Both the position numbers and the translations under genes were made by a program. From positions 1 through 64,000 of the forward strand of contig CAZGMC010000005.1 of NCBI GenBank assembly GCA_964526565.1: DNA of 64,000 bases, in the 5' to 3' direction. This document shows positions 54,290 through 63,665 of this stretch, in pieces. Origin of the DNA: CAZGMC01 sp964526565. Lineage in GTDB: Bacteria > Pseudomonadota > Alphaproteobacteria > DSM-16000 > Inquilinaceae. The stretch's first letter is position 1. The number at the start of each line of letters is the position of its first letter. The notes beneath the pieces were generated by a model that was given only the letters and a program-made list of their open reading frames with translations, had not been told where the DNA came from and did not search any database.

Positions 54290-54913
54290 TCACGACGGTG
54301 CGTAGCTCGCCTTCAGCGTGCCATAGGCCCGGTTGATTGTCTTCAGCTTCTCCTCGGCTTCACGGCTGCCCCCGTTGGCGTCGGGGTGATGTTGCTTGAC
54401 CAGTGCCTTGTAGCGCGCCTTGATGGTGGCAAAGTCGACCGGCCCGGTCAGGTCGAACACATGGAGCGCCTGCTCCTCCTCGCTGCGCGGCCGGAAGGAG
54501 CGACCGTTCGCTTCCCCGTTGCCGGCATGACCGTGGCCGTTGCCGCTGCCGTTGCGGCTCTCCGGACCGCCGGCCGCCGCGAACTCCTGATCCAGGGTGT
54601 CGCGCAGCCGCGCCTCGGCCGCACCCCAGCCGCCCAGGGGCCAGCTCGGCCGCTGCCAGCACGTGTCGGTCCGGACCATTGCCTCCAGCTCGTGCTCGCT
54701 CATCCCGGCGCAGTAGTCCCAAGCCTTGTTGTAGGCCCGGACATGGTCCAGGCAGAACCAATAATAGTCGTGCAGGCGGTCGCGTGCCTTGGGCGCGCGG
54801 AACTCTCCGGCGCGGTCGCAACCGGGATGGTCGCACCGCGGATCGGCATCGCCCGGCGCCTCTCCGGGCGTCGGCTGCAGGATCGGGCTCTCGATTTTCC
54901 GCTTGCCGTGCAT
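54290..54913 (-). CDS. J-domain protein
   Basis: A 207-residue protein. A C-terminal J-domain with the HPD tripeptide (ALVKQHHPDANGG) follows an N-terminal part with likely zinc ligands (RCDHPGCDRAGEF, YWFCLDHVRAYNKAWDYCAG) and a Gly/Asn/His-rich linker. Such DnaJ-like proteins are found beside cobS in many alphaproteobacteria, perhaps as a chaperone of the chelatase. Divergent from bolA. Confidence 0.85.
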   Translation of the reverse strand: MHGKRKIESPILQPTPGEAPGDADPRCDHPGCDRAGEFRAPKARDRLHDYYWFCLDHVRAYNKAWDYCAGMSEHELEAMVRTDTCWQRPSWPLGGWGAAEARLRDTLDQEFAAAGGPESRNGSGNGHGHAGNGEANGRSFRPRSEEEQALHVFDLTGPVDFATIKARYKALVKQHHPDANGGSREAEEKLKTINRAYGTLKASYAPS

Positions 54914-55206
54914 GGCACAAGTATGGTCGGCGGATCGTGAGCTTACAAGGCTGAGGCAGGGGGCGGCCGGGCGCCGCGGGCAGCGTCAGACGCGCCGCGG
55001 TTAACGTCATCGGGCCGATATGGACCGGACCGATTTTCATGATCGGCCAGTTCACATCCCAGAATAGAGCGAACAGAACCGGCAGTGCCGACGCGGCGCG
55101 CGGCGACGCCATCCCGCTATTGCTACGCTCCATGTCCCATGCCAGTTATTGACGACTGGGCGCAAGCTTTGATCCGGTGGTTTCACCGCGGTAAGGAGTC
55201 CCGTCG

Positions 55207-55482
55207 ATGCAGGTTGCCGAGCGCATCCGCAACAAGCTGACCGAGGCCCTGGTCCCGGTCCGGCTTGACATCGTCGACGACAGCCACCGCCACCTTGGCC
55301 ATGCGGGCCATGATGGACAGGGCGAATGCCACTTTCGCGTGAGCATCGTGTCCGCGGCGTTCGCCGGGCAGACGCGACTCGAACGCCAGCGCCTCGTCTA
55401 CAGGCTCCTGGATGACGAACTCCGGGAGCGTATCCATGCCCTCACGTTGAAGACCCAGACCCCGGAAGAAGCCAGCCGCTAG
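55207..55482 (+). CDS. bolA: BolA-family protein
   Basis: A 91-residue BolA domain (RIRNKLTEALVPVRLDIVDD, SHRHLGHAGHDGQGECHFRV, RLVYRLLDDELRERIHALTL) with the conserved His residues for Fe-S or regulatory binding. BolA proteins act with monothiol glutaredoxins. AAGGAG ribosome binding site 5-10 nt before ATG. Confidence 0.93.
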   Translation: MQVAERIRNKLTEALVPVRLDIVDDSHRHLGHAGHDGQGECHFRVSIVSAAFAGQTRLERQRLVYRLLDDELRERIHALTLKTQTPEEASR

Positions 55483-55583
55483 CCGGATGGGTTGAGCGTT
55501 CAGCCATGCCGCGTCGCGGCAACGGACCATCACGCATTGGCATGCAATCGGAAGCTGTATACACCAGAATAAAGAGGTGTAGT

Positions 55584-55597
55584 CATGCCAAGGCATG
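55584..55597. promoter_or_regulatory. Palindrome in AT-rich interval
   Basis: catgcc-aa-ggcatg, a 6-bp perfect inverted repeat in the 265-bp interval between bolA and the RHH gene. The interval is far lower in GC than its surroundings and otherwise empty. Confidence 0.35.
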
Positions 55598-55747
55598 CGC
55601 TCATGACGAGCATTAGATTTAAAAGTGGTTTTCTAGGGGTTGAAGTACGCGCATATTCCGGTAGAGTGCACAAATGTCAGCTCTGAGCACTATAAGTAGT
55701 GAAACCATGAGATGCCCAGGTTGAGATTAATTCAAGGTGACTGAACC

Positions 55748-56023
55748 ATGTCGAGCACCCTGATCAGCCGGAACGTCACGGTAGGCGGCCGCCGGACGAG
55801 CATCCGGCTGGAGGAGGACATGTGGGACGCACTCCGCGAGGTGTGCGTCAGGGAAGGAATCTCCGTGCACCACTTCTGTACGGAGGTGGACCGGACGCGG
55901 AAGGAGTCCTCCCTGACCGCAGCGATTCGCGTGGCGCTGCTCGCGTATTTCCGGCGTCTGGCCGCAGAACGGACGCGGCCAGCCAAGAACGAAGCGGCCG
56001 GCGACGAGCCCACCGTCTGTTAG
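55748..56023 (+). CDS. Ribbon-helix-helix domain protein
   Basis: A 91-residue protein of the RHH_4 type: LISRNVTVGGRRTSIRLEED, MWDALREVCVREGISVHHFC and SSLTAAIRVALLAYFRRLAA. Likely a small DNA-binding regulator. Its last bases overlap the 3' end of the convergent GlxA-like gene by 4 nt. Target unknown; the AT-rich leader may hold its own operator. Confidence 0.82.
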   Translation: MSSTLISRNVTVGGRRTSIRLEEDMWDALREVCVREGISVHHFCTEVDRTRKESSLTAAIRVALLAYFRRLAAERTRPAKNEAAGDEPTVC

Positions 56024-57120
56024 GACGGCGCTGACGCCGCGGCCCCGGAGCGTTGAGACAGAGGTCGCGGCGCGTCCGGCGGCTGGTCGGCTGCGCCGCG
56101 GGCCAGTGCGAAGGGCTGGAACATGCGGCGGTATTGGCCCGGCGTCAGGCCGGTGCGCCGCCGGAACAGGGCCCGGAAGAAGCCGGGGTTCTCGTATCCC
56201 ACCTCGGCACTGATCTCGTCGAACGGCAGGTCACCGGTCTCGAGCAGGCGCTTGGCCTCCTCGATGCGCAGGTTCTGGACGTAGTCGATCAGGCTCGACC
56301 CGGTCGCCGCCTTGAAGCGACGCTTGAGCGTCCGTTCAGGCACCCTTGACGCGGCGACGGCGCCTCTGACCGCATCGGGTTCGCAGAAGTGCTGCGCCAG
56401 CCAGTCCTCGCTCAGGCGGACGGCCGAATCCGCATGCCCGGCACGGCGCACCAGGCTGGCGTAGGGCAGCTGGCCCTCGCCATGCCACTTCAGCAGGTAG
56501 ACCTTGGCAATGCGCATCGCCTCGCCGACGCTGATGTGCCGCGAGATGATGTGAATCGCCAGGTCGTGCCACGAGGTCGTGCCGCCGGCGGTGACGATGC
56601 GCCCCGCCGGGTCGGCGAAGGTCAGGGTCGGCTCGGGCCGGAACCGCACGTCGGGATAGCTGGTCCGGAACAGATCGCCGTAGCCCCAGTGGGACGTGGC
56701 CTCGCGCCCGTCGAGCAGGCCGGTCTCGGCCAGCATGATTGATCCGGAACACGCCGAATAGAGCAGCGCGCCGCGGGAATACGCCCGGCGGATCCACTCC
56801 ATCAACTCCGGGTAGCGGCCCCTCATGTCCTCGTCGGGGGCCAGCCACAGCTCCGGCAGGATGACAATGCCGCCGTGCGGATCGGCGGCAACCGGGAGCT
56901 CCGGGATGACCGGGATGCCGTTGCCGCACCGGAACGGCTCGGCCGAAGACGAAACGATGCGGGGCCGAAACAGCCGCCGCCGCGGCTCGGTACCGACCAG
57001 CAACTGCCACAGATTGCCGGTCGCCGAGAGCACGTCGATCATGCCGTAGAGGGCCGATCCGGCCGTTTCCGGCACGGCCACGATCAGGGCATCGAGCACG
57101 TCGGCGTCGGTATCGTCCAT
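56020..57120 (-). CDS. GlxA-like AraC-family regulator with DJ-1/PfpI domain
   Basis: A 366-residue protein. The N-terminal DJ-1/PfpI-type sensor domain has the nucleophile-elbow motif YSACSGSIMLAETGLL near 118-133 and DGREATSHWGYGDLF; the C-terminal AraC domain has two HTH motifs (VAASRVPERTLKRRFKAATG; FDEISAEVGYENPGFFRALF with RRRTGLTPGQYRRMF). GlxA-type regulators sense small molecules. Divergent from an OsmC gene over 179 nt, so a likely regulator of it. Confidence 0.9.
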   Translation of the reverse strand: MDDTDADVLDALIVAVPETAGSALYGMIDVLSATGNLWQLLVGTEPRRRLFRPRIVSSSAEPFRCGNGIPVIPELPVAADPHGGIVILPELWLAPDEDMRGRYPELMEWIRRAYSRGALLYSACSGSIMLAETGLLDGREATSHWGYGDLFRTSYPDVRFRPEPTLTFADPAGRIVTAGGTTSWHDLAIHIISRHISVGEAMRIAKVYLLKWHGEGQLPYASLVRRAGHADSAVRLSEDWLAQHFCEPDAVRGAVAASRVPERTLKRRFKAATGSSLIDYVQNLRIEEAKRLLETGDLPFDEISAEVGYENPGFFRALFRRRTGLTPGQYRRMFQPFALARGAADQPPDAPRPLSQRSGAAASAPS

Positions 57121-57299
57121 GGCCGGCTCCCCTTCCCGAATCGGACGACCGCGATTCTGGCACGAATGAATCTTTTTTGGGGAGAATGGCTCTCAAGACG
57201 GCCAATGTCCACGGCCATCCTGTTGCCATCGTCGATCGGCTCTCCGGCCCGCGGCCGGCAAGTCCAGGCGCCGACGACATGGATGCAGGGAGAAGACCA

Positions 57300-57872
57300 A
57301 TGACCATGACAGAGACAGTTGAGCAGCAGCCGGTCGTGCTGAATGGCGTCAACGTCACCGGCGTGTTCGACACCATCAAAGCCATCAAGGCCGACCCGGA
57401 CCTGGCCACTTTCCGGTTCCGCGCGGCCAACACCTGGATCGGCGGCGGCCACAACCGGTCGACGATCCAGGGCTTCTACGGGTGCCGCACGGAAGACCGG
57501 TCGCGCACCGAGCCGTTCGTGTTCGATGCGGACGAGCCGCCGGTGCTGCTCGGTGAGGACCGCGGCGCCAACCCGGTGGAGTTCGTCCTGCACGCGCTGG
57601 CGGCGTGCCTGACAACGACCATGGTCTACCACGCCGCGTCGCGCGGCATCGCCATCGAGGCGGTCGATTCGACCCTGGAAGGAGACCTCGACCTGCGCGG
57701 GTTCCTGGGCATCTCGGACAAGGTCCGCAAGGGCTACCAGACCATCCGCGTGCGGATGCGCGTCAAATCCGCAGCGGCGCCAGAGACGCTGAGCGAGTTG
57801 GCCAGGTTCTCGCCGGTGTACGACGTGGTCTCGAACGCGGTGCCGGTCGACGTGGTCGTGGACACATATTGA
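57300..57872 (+). CDS. OsmC-family protein
   Basis: A 190-residue protein of the OsmC/Ohr fold that reduces organic or inorganic peroxides with two Cys, or a related redox role. The Cys pair is at about residues 62 (QGFYGCRTED) and 103 (FVLHALAACLTTTMVYHAAS). An N-terminal VVLNGVNVTGVFDTIKAIK segment is shared with a subset of OsmC proteins. ATG 57300 with GGGAGAAG as ribosome binding site. Divergent from the GlxA-like regulator. Confidence 0.88.
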   Translation: MTMTETVEQQPVVLNGVNVTGVFDTIKAIKADPDLATFRFRAANTWIGGGHNRSTIQGFYGCRTEDRSRTEPFVFDADEPPVLLGEDRGANPVEFVLHALAACLTTTMVYHAASRGIAIEAVDSTLEGDLDLRGFLGISDKVRKGYQTIRVRMRVKSAAAPETLSELARFSPVYDVVSNAVPVDVVVDTY

Positions 57873-57910
57873 AAGCGGCCTGGGCTGAAAGCGGCCCGGG
57901 GCAGGCAGGG

Positions 57911-57930
57911 GCGCGGGCTGGTTCCCGCGC
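57911..57930. terminator. GC hairpin between convergent genes
   Basis: gcgcggg-ctggtt-cccgcgc, 7-bp stem without a T run, 39 nt after the osmC-type stop. May slow transcription from either side. Confidence 0.35.
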
Positions 57931-57954
57931 TCCGCCCTCGGACACGGGCAGGGC

Positions 57955-58773
57955 TCAGCACCAGCGGACCTCGTAGAGCGCCACGGGCTCGGCGAACCCC
58001 TTGAGGTGGCGGGGGCCGAGCCCGGTCGCCTCGACCCGCTCCGGCAGCAGCGCACGCACCGCCTCCGAAACGACGATCGTGTCGGGGTCGGCGATTTGAC
58101 ACAGGCGTGCGGCCATCTGCACGGCGACCCCGAACAGGTCGCGGCTGTCCTCGACCGGCTCGCCGACATGGATCCCGATGCGCACCCGCAGCGATTCGGC
58201 ACTGGCCAGGTTGAAGGCCTCGAACGCCCGCTGGATGGCGCAGGCGCAGCGGACGGCGGCGTCGGCGTCGGAGAAAGATGCCATAATGCCGTCGCCGGTG
58301 TGCTTGACCTCGCGGCCGCCTTCGTCGCGCAGGGCGCGGCGGACCATGGCGTCGTGGGCGCGTACCATCTCCACCGCCCGCACGTCGCCCAGACGCGCCG
58401 TCATGCCGGTCGAGTCGACGATGTCGGTGAACATCACTGCCCGGACGGCCGGGTCGACGGCCGGCGGCCGGCCGGCGGCCAGTGGCGCGGGATCGGCGAC
58501 CCGGCCCAAAAAAGCCTCCACCGCCGACAGGTCGACCTGGATCACCTCCGTGGCCACGCCGCCATGCGCCTCCTCATGCACCCGCATCGCCGTGTCGGCG
58601 TCGGGCGCATCGATCAGGCAGAAGCCGGAGCCGCGCCGCTCGTCGAACCAGTAGGTCAGGAACCGGACGCCGTAGCGGCCCTGTACCTCCAGGTCCTTGC
58701 GGTGCGCCTCGGCGATGTCGGCCGCCGTCAGCCCGCTCAGGTCGTGGCGATCGAGGAAGATCGGCATCCGCAC
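57955..58773 (-). CDS. DUF4242 - class III nucleotidyl cyclase fusion
   Basis: A 272-residue protein. Residues 1-85 form a DUF4242 ferredoxin-like domain (MPIFLDRHDLSGLTAADIAE; GFCLIDAPDADTAMRVHEEA); the rest is a class III adenylate/guanylate cyclase domain with metal Asp residues in AVMFTDIVDSTGMTARLGD and VKHTGDGIMASF. Cyclic nucleotide output with an unknown DUF4242 input is the simplest reading. No transmembrane segment. Stands alone. Confidence 0.85.
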   Translation of the reverse strand: MRMPIFLDRHDLSGLTAADIAEAHRKDLEVQGRYGVRFLTYWFDERRGSGFCLIDAPDADTAMRVHEEAHGGVATEVIQVDLSAVEAFLGRVADPAPLAAGRPPAVDPAVRAVMFTDIVDSTGMTARLGDVRAVEMVRAHDAMVRRALRDEGGREVKHTGDGIMASFSDADAAVRCACAIQRAFEAFNLASAESLRVRIGIHVGEPVEDSRDLFGVAVQMAARLCQIADPDTIVVSEAVRALLPERVEATGLGPRHLKGFAEPVALYEVRWC

Positions 58774-58951
58774 CTCCCAGCTATCGGACGCGGGAGCCTA
58801 TCGCGGTTCGGCGTACCGCGCGACGACCGTGACGCATCGGCGGCTACGGCAATCGGATGACCGGCGATGGAACAACCGGTTGACGGCCGCGGCGTCCGCG
58901 GTGTCAGGTGCGTGCGGTTGCGAACGGCTGGCACGGTCGGGGGAGCAAGGC

Positions 58952-59932
58952 ATGGCGCGGGTGCTGGTGACGGGAGCGGGCGGGTTCGTCGGACGCCCCC
59001 TGGCCCGCGCCCTGGCCGAGGCCGGCCACGACGTGCGCCGGGCGCTGCGCCAGGCCGGCGCGGGCCCCGATCCGGACACGAACATCGGTGAGGCCGTCGC
59101 TGTCGGCGACATCGGGCCGGACACCGACTGGCGCACCGCCGTGCAGGGGGTCGACGCCGTGATCCACCTGGCGGCGCGCGTGCATCGCCCGGGCGAGACC
59201 GACGCCGCGGCGCTGGCCGCCTTCCGGCGCGTCAACACGGCCGGCACCGCCCGGCTGGCGGCGGCGGCGGCGGCGGCCGGCGTGCGCCGCTGCGTCTTCG
59301 TCAGCACGGTCAAGGTGCACGGCGAGGGCCGTGATACGCCCTGGAGCGAAGCCGATCCGCCGGCTCCGGCCGACCCCTACGCCGTCTCCAAGGCCGAGGC
59401 CGAGGCGGCGCTGGCCGCGGTCGCCGCCGACAGCGGCCTGGAGACCGTGGTGGTGCGGCCGCCGCTGGTCTACGGACCCGGCGTGCGGGCCCATTTCCTG
59501 GCACTGCTGCGCATCGTCGACCGTGGCTGGCCGCTGCCCCTGGGCGCGGTGCGCAACCGGCGCAGCCTGATCGGCATCGACAACCTGACGGATCTGCTGG
59601 TTCGCTGCGTGACGGCCCCGGCCGCCGCCGGCGAGACCGTCCTGGCGGCCGACGCCGAGACCGTATCGACGCCCGACCTGGTGCGCCGCCTGGCCCGCGC
59701 CCTGGACCGGCCGGCGCGGCTGGTGCCGGTGCCCCCGGCCGTGCTGCGGACGGCCGCCCGGCTCGCCGGCCGCTCCGGGATGGCCGACCGGCTGTGCGGC
59801 TCGCTGGCGGTCGATGCCGGCCGGGCACGCCGCGTGCTCGGCTGGGTGCCGCCGGTGCCGCTCGACGACGGACTGGCCCGCACCGCCGCCTGGTTCCGGC
59901 GCGCCGGCGCCGCTACAGCGCCGTCGCCGTGA
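58952..59932 (+). CDS. NAD-dependent sugar epimerase/dehydratase (WbpV-like)
   Basis: A 326-residue SDR-type enzyme. The NAD motif VTGAGGFVGRPL is at the N-terminus; the active-site region is FVSTVKVHGEGRD and the YxxxK motif is YAVSKAEAE. The STVKVHGE pattern resembles WbpV-type enzymes that make UDP-linked amino-deoxy sugars. It overlaps the glycosyltransferase gene by 4 nt (GTGA), which fits a pair for surface-glycan initiation. Confidence 0.85.
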   Translation: MARVLVTGAGGFVGRPLARALAEAGHDVRRALRQAGAGPDPDTNIGEAVAVGDIGPDTDWRTAVQGVDAVIHLAARVHRPGETDAAALAAFRRVNTAGTARLAAAAAAAGVRRCVFVSTVKVHGEGRDTPWSEADPPAPADPYAVSKAEAEAALAAVAADSGLETVVVRPPLVYGPGVRAHFLALLRIVDRGWPLPLGAVRNRRSLIGIDNLTDLLVRCVTAPAAAGETVLAADAETVSTPDLVRRLARALDRPARLVPVPPAVLRTAARLAGRSGMADRLCGSLAVDAGRARRVLGWVPPVPLDDGLARTAAWFRRAGAATAPSP

Positions 59933-60987
59933 CCGTCCTGCTGCCCGTCCTGCTGCCCGCCCTGCTGGCCGGTCTGCTCGCCTTCGTGGTCGCCTGGGTG
60001 GCGACGTGGCTGCTGGTGCGCGTCGGCACGCGGCTGCGCCTGGTTGACACGCCCAACGAGCGCTCGCTGCACGACCGGCCCAAGCCGCGCAGCGGCGGCC
60101 TGGCCATCGTCGCCGGCATCCTGGCGGCGACGGGGGCCGGGCTGGCAATCGATGCCGTGCCGCAGGTCTGGCTCGTCGTGCTGGCCGCCACGGCGCCGGT
60201 GGCGATCGTATCCTACATCGACGACCGCATCGGCGTGCCACCGGCCCTGCGCCTGCCGGTCCACCTGGTCGCTGCGGCAGCGCTGGTGGCCGTGCTGACG
60301 CCGACCCGGCTGGCCCTGCCCGGCCTGGACGCGGCGGTGCCGGCCTGGCTGGCGATGCCGGTGGCGGGGCTGGCCGTGGTCTGGATGACCAACCTGTACA
60401 ACTTCATGGATGGGATCGACGGCATCGCCGGCGGCATGGCCGTGCTCGGCTTCGTCACGCTGGCCGGGTTCGGTCTGGCCGGGGGGGCGCCCGGCTATGC
60501 CCTGGCCATGCTGGCCGTGGCGGCGGCGGCGGGCGGGTTCCTGTGGTTCAACTTTCCGCCGTCGCGGCTGTTCATGGGCGACGCCGGCTCGTCGACGCTG
60601 GGCTTCCTGGCCGCAGCAGGCGGTCTGTGGGGCGCCGACGCGGGCCTGTTCAGGATCTGGGTGCCGCTGGTCGTGTTCGCGCCGTTCATTGTCGACGCCA
60701 CGGCGACGCTGCTGCGCCGGCTGGCACGCGGCGACCGCGTCTGGCAGGCCCACCGCGAGCACTACTATCAGCGTCTGGTGCTGTCGGGCTGGAGCCACCG
60801 TCGCACCACGCTGGCCTATTACGGCGCCATGGTCGCCGCGGCGGCCGCTGCCGGTGCCGCCGCCGCCCTGCCGCCGGGGCCGGCCTGGGCGGTGCTGGGC
60901 CTGCTCGCGGCGGGCTATGCCACGGCGATGTGGCGCATCGACCGCCTGCCGGCGCCGTTGCCCGCCGCCGCCCGGCCACCGGGCTGA
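59929..60987 (+). CDS. Undecaprenyl-phosphate sugar-1-phosphate transferase (WecA/WbpL family)
   Basis: A 352-residue polytopic enzyme of the polyprenyl-P sugar transferase family. Motifs include LVDTPNERSLHDRPKPRSGG, FMDGIDGIAGG, RLFMGDAGSSTLGFL and the C-terminal HREHYYQRLV. It moves a sugar phosphate from a UDP-sugar to undecaprenyl phosphate, starting an O-antigen-like chain. GTG start within the epimerase stop. With the epimerase it forms a two-gene operon. Confidence 0.9.
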   Translation: MTVLLPVLLPALLAGLLAFVVAWVATWLLVRVGTRLRLVDTPNERSLHDRPKPRSGGLAIVAGILAATGAGLAIDAVPQVWLVVLAATAPVAIVSYIDDRIGVPPALRLPVHLVAAAALVAVLTPTRLALPGLDAAVPAWLAMPVAGLAVVWMTNLYNFMDGIDGIAGGMAVLGFVTLAGFGLAGGAPGYALAMLAVAAAAGGFLWFNFPPSRLFMGDAGSSTLGFLAAAGGLWGADAGLFRIWVPLVVFAPFIVDATATLLRRLARGDRVWQAHREHYYQRLVLSGWSHRRTTLAYYGAMVAAAAAAGAAAALPPGPAWAVLGLLAAGYATAMWRIDRLPAPLPAAARPPG

Positions 60988-61004
60988 CCGGCAGCGGAGC
61001 GCCC

Positions 61005-61042
61005 GGCTCCGGCGGCGGCCGGAGCGAGCCGCCGCCGGAGCC
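61005..61042. terminator. 15-bp perfect stem between convergent genes
   Basis: ggctccggcggcggc/gccgccgccggagcc with an 8-nt loop, between the glycosyltransferase (+) and the BCCT gene (-). Very stable but no T run on either strand, so termination may be partial or Rho-aided. Confidence 0.5.
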
Positions 61043-61077
61043 GGAGGCGGAAGCCGGGGCCGGGCGCCTGCTCCGGG

Positions 61078-63060
61078 TCAGCGGGCCAGGTGCAGGAAGT
61101 GCATGTGCTTTTCGTACTGCGACAGCACGTCGCCGATGATCTGCGCCGTGGTGTAGCCCATCACGTCGTAGTGTTGGGCGCCCTCCAGCAGGTGCACCTC
61201 GCCGCGGTAGTAGGTGCGCTCCTCGTCCGGCTTCAGGCTCCGTTCCCGATAGGCGAAGCTCGGTGCCTGATAGCTGCGCAGCCGCACGGCATAGAGGAAC
61301 TCGCGCTCGTCACCGTGGAACACGGTCAGCGAGGCCTCGCGGCCATTGGCCTGGACCGCCGCGTCCAGGCCGGTCTTGCGCACCTCGTCGGCAACCTCGC
61401 GCAGCGCCGGCGCCACCGTATCGACGATGAAGCGTTCTGCCGCCCGCTGCTGCGGGTGCTGGACGATCGTCTGCAGCCGCTGCTGCCACGGGATCTGCGC
61501 CCCCTGGATCTGGATGCTGGCCGGCAGGTCCAGGCTGATCCGGCGATACGCCTCGATGCGCAGGCCCTTGAGCAGGCCGTAGCAGACGAACAGCATGACC
61601 ACGGTGAACGGCAACGCGGCGGTGATCGCGGCCGTCTGCAGCGCTGTCAGGCCGCCGGCGAGCAGCAGCACGGCGGCGACCACGCCCTCGCTCAGCGCCC
61701 AGAAGATGCGCTGCCAGACGGGCGGGTTGTCGTGGCCGCCGGAGGTGATGGTATCGATCACCAGCGAGCCGGAGTCCGACGAGGTGACGAAGAACGTGAC
61801 CACCAGGATCGTGGCAACGACCGAAGACACCGATGCAAACGGGAAGAATTCCAGGAACCGGTACAGCGCGGTGGGCACGTCGGCGTTGACCGCCGCCGAC
61901 AGCGCCCCGGCGGCCGCACCCAGGTCCAGGCTGATTGCCGTGTTGCCGAAGAACGTCATCCACATGAAGGTGAAGCCGACCGGCACGAACAGCACGCCGA
62001 CGATGAACTGGCGGATCGTGCGGCCGCGCGACACCCTTGCGATGAACATGCCGACGAACGGCGACCAGGCAATCCACCACGCCCAGTAGAACAGCGTCCA
62101 GCCGCCGATCCAGGTGTTCGGTTCGTAGGCATAGAGCGTGAACGTGGCGTTGATCAGGTCGCTCAGATAGGCGCCGGTGTTCTGGACCAGCGCGCGCAGC
62201 AGGAACAGGGTCGGCCCGGCCACCAGGACGAACGCGAGCAGACTGATCGCCAGGATCAGGTTCAGCTCGCTGAGCCGCCGGATGCCGACGTCCAGGCCGA
62301 GTACCACCGAGGCCGTTGCCATCAGCGTGATCACCGCGATCAGAATGATCTGCGTGGTGATCGCGTCGGGGACATCGAACAGATAGGTCAGTCCGGCATT
62401 GATCTGAAGCACGCCCAGGCCGAGCGAGGTGGCCACGCCGAACATGGTGCCGAGCACGGCGAAGATGTCGGCCATGTGCCCGATCGGCCCGTGGATCCGC
62501 TCGCCGACCAGCGGATACAGCGACGAGCGGATGGTCAGCGGCAGCCCGTGGCGGAAGCAGAAATAGGCCAGCGCCAGCCCGATCACGGCATAGATCGCCC
62601 AGGCGTGCACGCCCCAGTGGAAGAACGTGATGGTCAGTGCCTGCCGGGCCGCGTTGATCGTGCCGCCGTCGCCGACCGGCGGGTCGGTGAAGTGCATCAG
62701 CGGCTCGGCCACGCCGAAGAACATCAGCCCGATGCCCATGCCGGCGCTGAACAGCATGGCGAACCACGAGGCGTTGCTGTAGTCGGGCTCGGCATCGTCC
62801 GGACCCAGCTTGACCCGGCCATAGGGGCTGAGCGCCAGGAAGAGGGCAAAGATCACGAAGATCGCCACCGACAGCACGTAGAACCAGCCGAAGGTCTCGG
62901 AGATCCACGTCTGCACGTCGGAGAACAGGCCGCCCGCGTAGTCCGGCGCACTGGCGCCGAAAATGACGAACGCAATGATCAGCGCCGCCGAACCGAAGAA
63001 GACCGGGGGGTTCAGCCGGGCGCGCAGGCCGAACAGCCGGCCGGAGTTTTCATCTGTCAT
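61078..63060 (-). CDS. BCCT-family betaine/choline transporter
   Basis: A 660-residue transporter with twelve membrane segments. The glycine-rich GMGIGLMFFGVAEPLM and the Trp box WTLFYWAWWIAWSPFVGMF are family signatures. A long cytoplasmic C-terminus (about 130 residues) as in BetT suggests osmotic regulation. Imports choline or betaine for osmotic protection or catabolism. No bet genes nearby. Confidence 0.92.
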   Translation of the reverse strand: MTDENSGRLFGLRARLNPPVFFGSAALIIAFVIFGASAPDYAGGLFSDVQTWISETFGWFYVLSVAIFVIFALFLALSPYGRVKLGPDDAEPDYSNASWFAMLFSAGMGIGLMFFGVAEPLMHFTDPPVGDGGTINAARQALTITFFHWGVHAWAIYAVIGLALAYFCFRHGLPLTIRSSLYPLVGERIHGPIGHMADIFAVLGTMFGVATSLGLGVLQINAGLTYLFDVPDAITTQIILIAVITLMATASVVLGLDVGIRRLSELNLILAISLLAFVLVAGPTLFLLRALVQNTGAYLSDLINATFTLYAYEPNTWIGGWTLFYWAWWIAWSPFVGMFIARVSRGRTIRQFIVGVLFVPVGFTFMWMTFFGNTAISLDLGAAAGALSAAVNADVPTALYRFLEFFPFASVSSVVATILVVTFFVTSSDSGSLVIDTITSGGHDNPPVWQRIFWALSEGVVAAVLLLAGGLTALQTAAITAALPFTVVMLFVCYGLLKGLRIEAYRRISLDLPASIQIQGAQIPWQQRLQTIVQHPQQRAAERFIVDTVAPALREVADEVRKTGLDAAVQANGREASLTVFHGDEREFLYAVRLRSYQAPSFAYRERSLKPDEERTYYRGEVHLLEGAQHYDVMGYTTAQIIGDVLSQYEKHMHFLHLAR

Positions 63061-63383
63061 CTGCTACCGTCCGCTTTGCGGTGAACGGAGCGTCCGGCAC
63101 GGAGCCCAGGGGCGACCCGCCGGCACGGCCCACGGCCGCGGCGTCACGCTGGGCTGGGGAGCGTGGTGATCGTTCAAGAAAACCGCGGACCCGGTTCCCG
63201 TGGACGGGCGAGGACCCCGCTCCGAACGCCGTGCGTCGGCGCCTGGGCCAACGCTTAAGGATTATGGATGAAAGGGTAAGCGCTTCACCGAACCGGATCA
63301 ATGCCGCAGTTTGCCAAAGCGCCGGATCAAAAGAACAAGCCGGGTGATTCCAGTGGAGTCATGAGTCTCTTCGGCCCCCCCGT
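63061..63383. other. Intergenic, nothing recognised
   Basis: 323 bp between the BCCT gene and the MftB-type gene. I looked for an mftA-like short precursor ORF and found none. No terminator. Confidence 0.5.
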
Positions 63384-63665
63384 TCATGCCGTGGGCACGG
63401 CCCGCACGATGCCCATGCGTTCCAGCTCGCCGACGGTCTTCAGCAGTGTCGCGCCGGCGGTGTCCGGCAGGGTGCGGCGGTTGACGAAGTCCTCGACTGC
63501 CTCGCCCAGCGGGCGGCCGCCGTCCAGGGTCTGGACGAAGTCGGCGACCAGGTGCGAATGGATGAAATAGAGCCGGCGGGTGTCGTGGCGGTAGACCAGG
63601 GCGCCGAAGCGTTCGGGGCGGATCGACACACCGTCCGCCTGTTGATACGCACTCGAAACGTTCAT
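63384..63665 (-). CDS. mftB: Mycofactocin system chaperone MftB-like protein
   Basis: A 93-residue PqqD-fold protein. VSIRPERFGALVYRHDTRRL, YFIHSHLVADFV and LLKTVGELERMGIV match MftB (RPExFGALLYHFGTRKLSFL), which presents the MftA peptide to the radical SAM enzyme MftC. ATG 63665 overlaps the SDR stop by 4 nt (ATGA). In known mycofactocin clusters mftB is followed by mftC; here it is last in the operon, and mftA/mftC, if present, must lie beyond the window. Confidence 0.72.
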   Translation of the reverse strand: MNVSSAYQQADGVSIRPERFGALVYRHDTRRLYFIHSHLVADFVQTLDGGRPLGEAVEDFVNRRTLPDTAGATLLKTVGELERMGIVRAVPTA

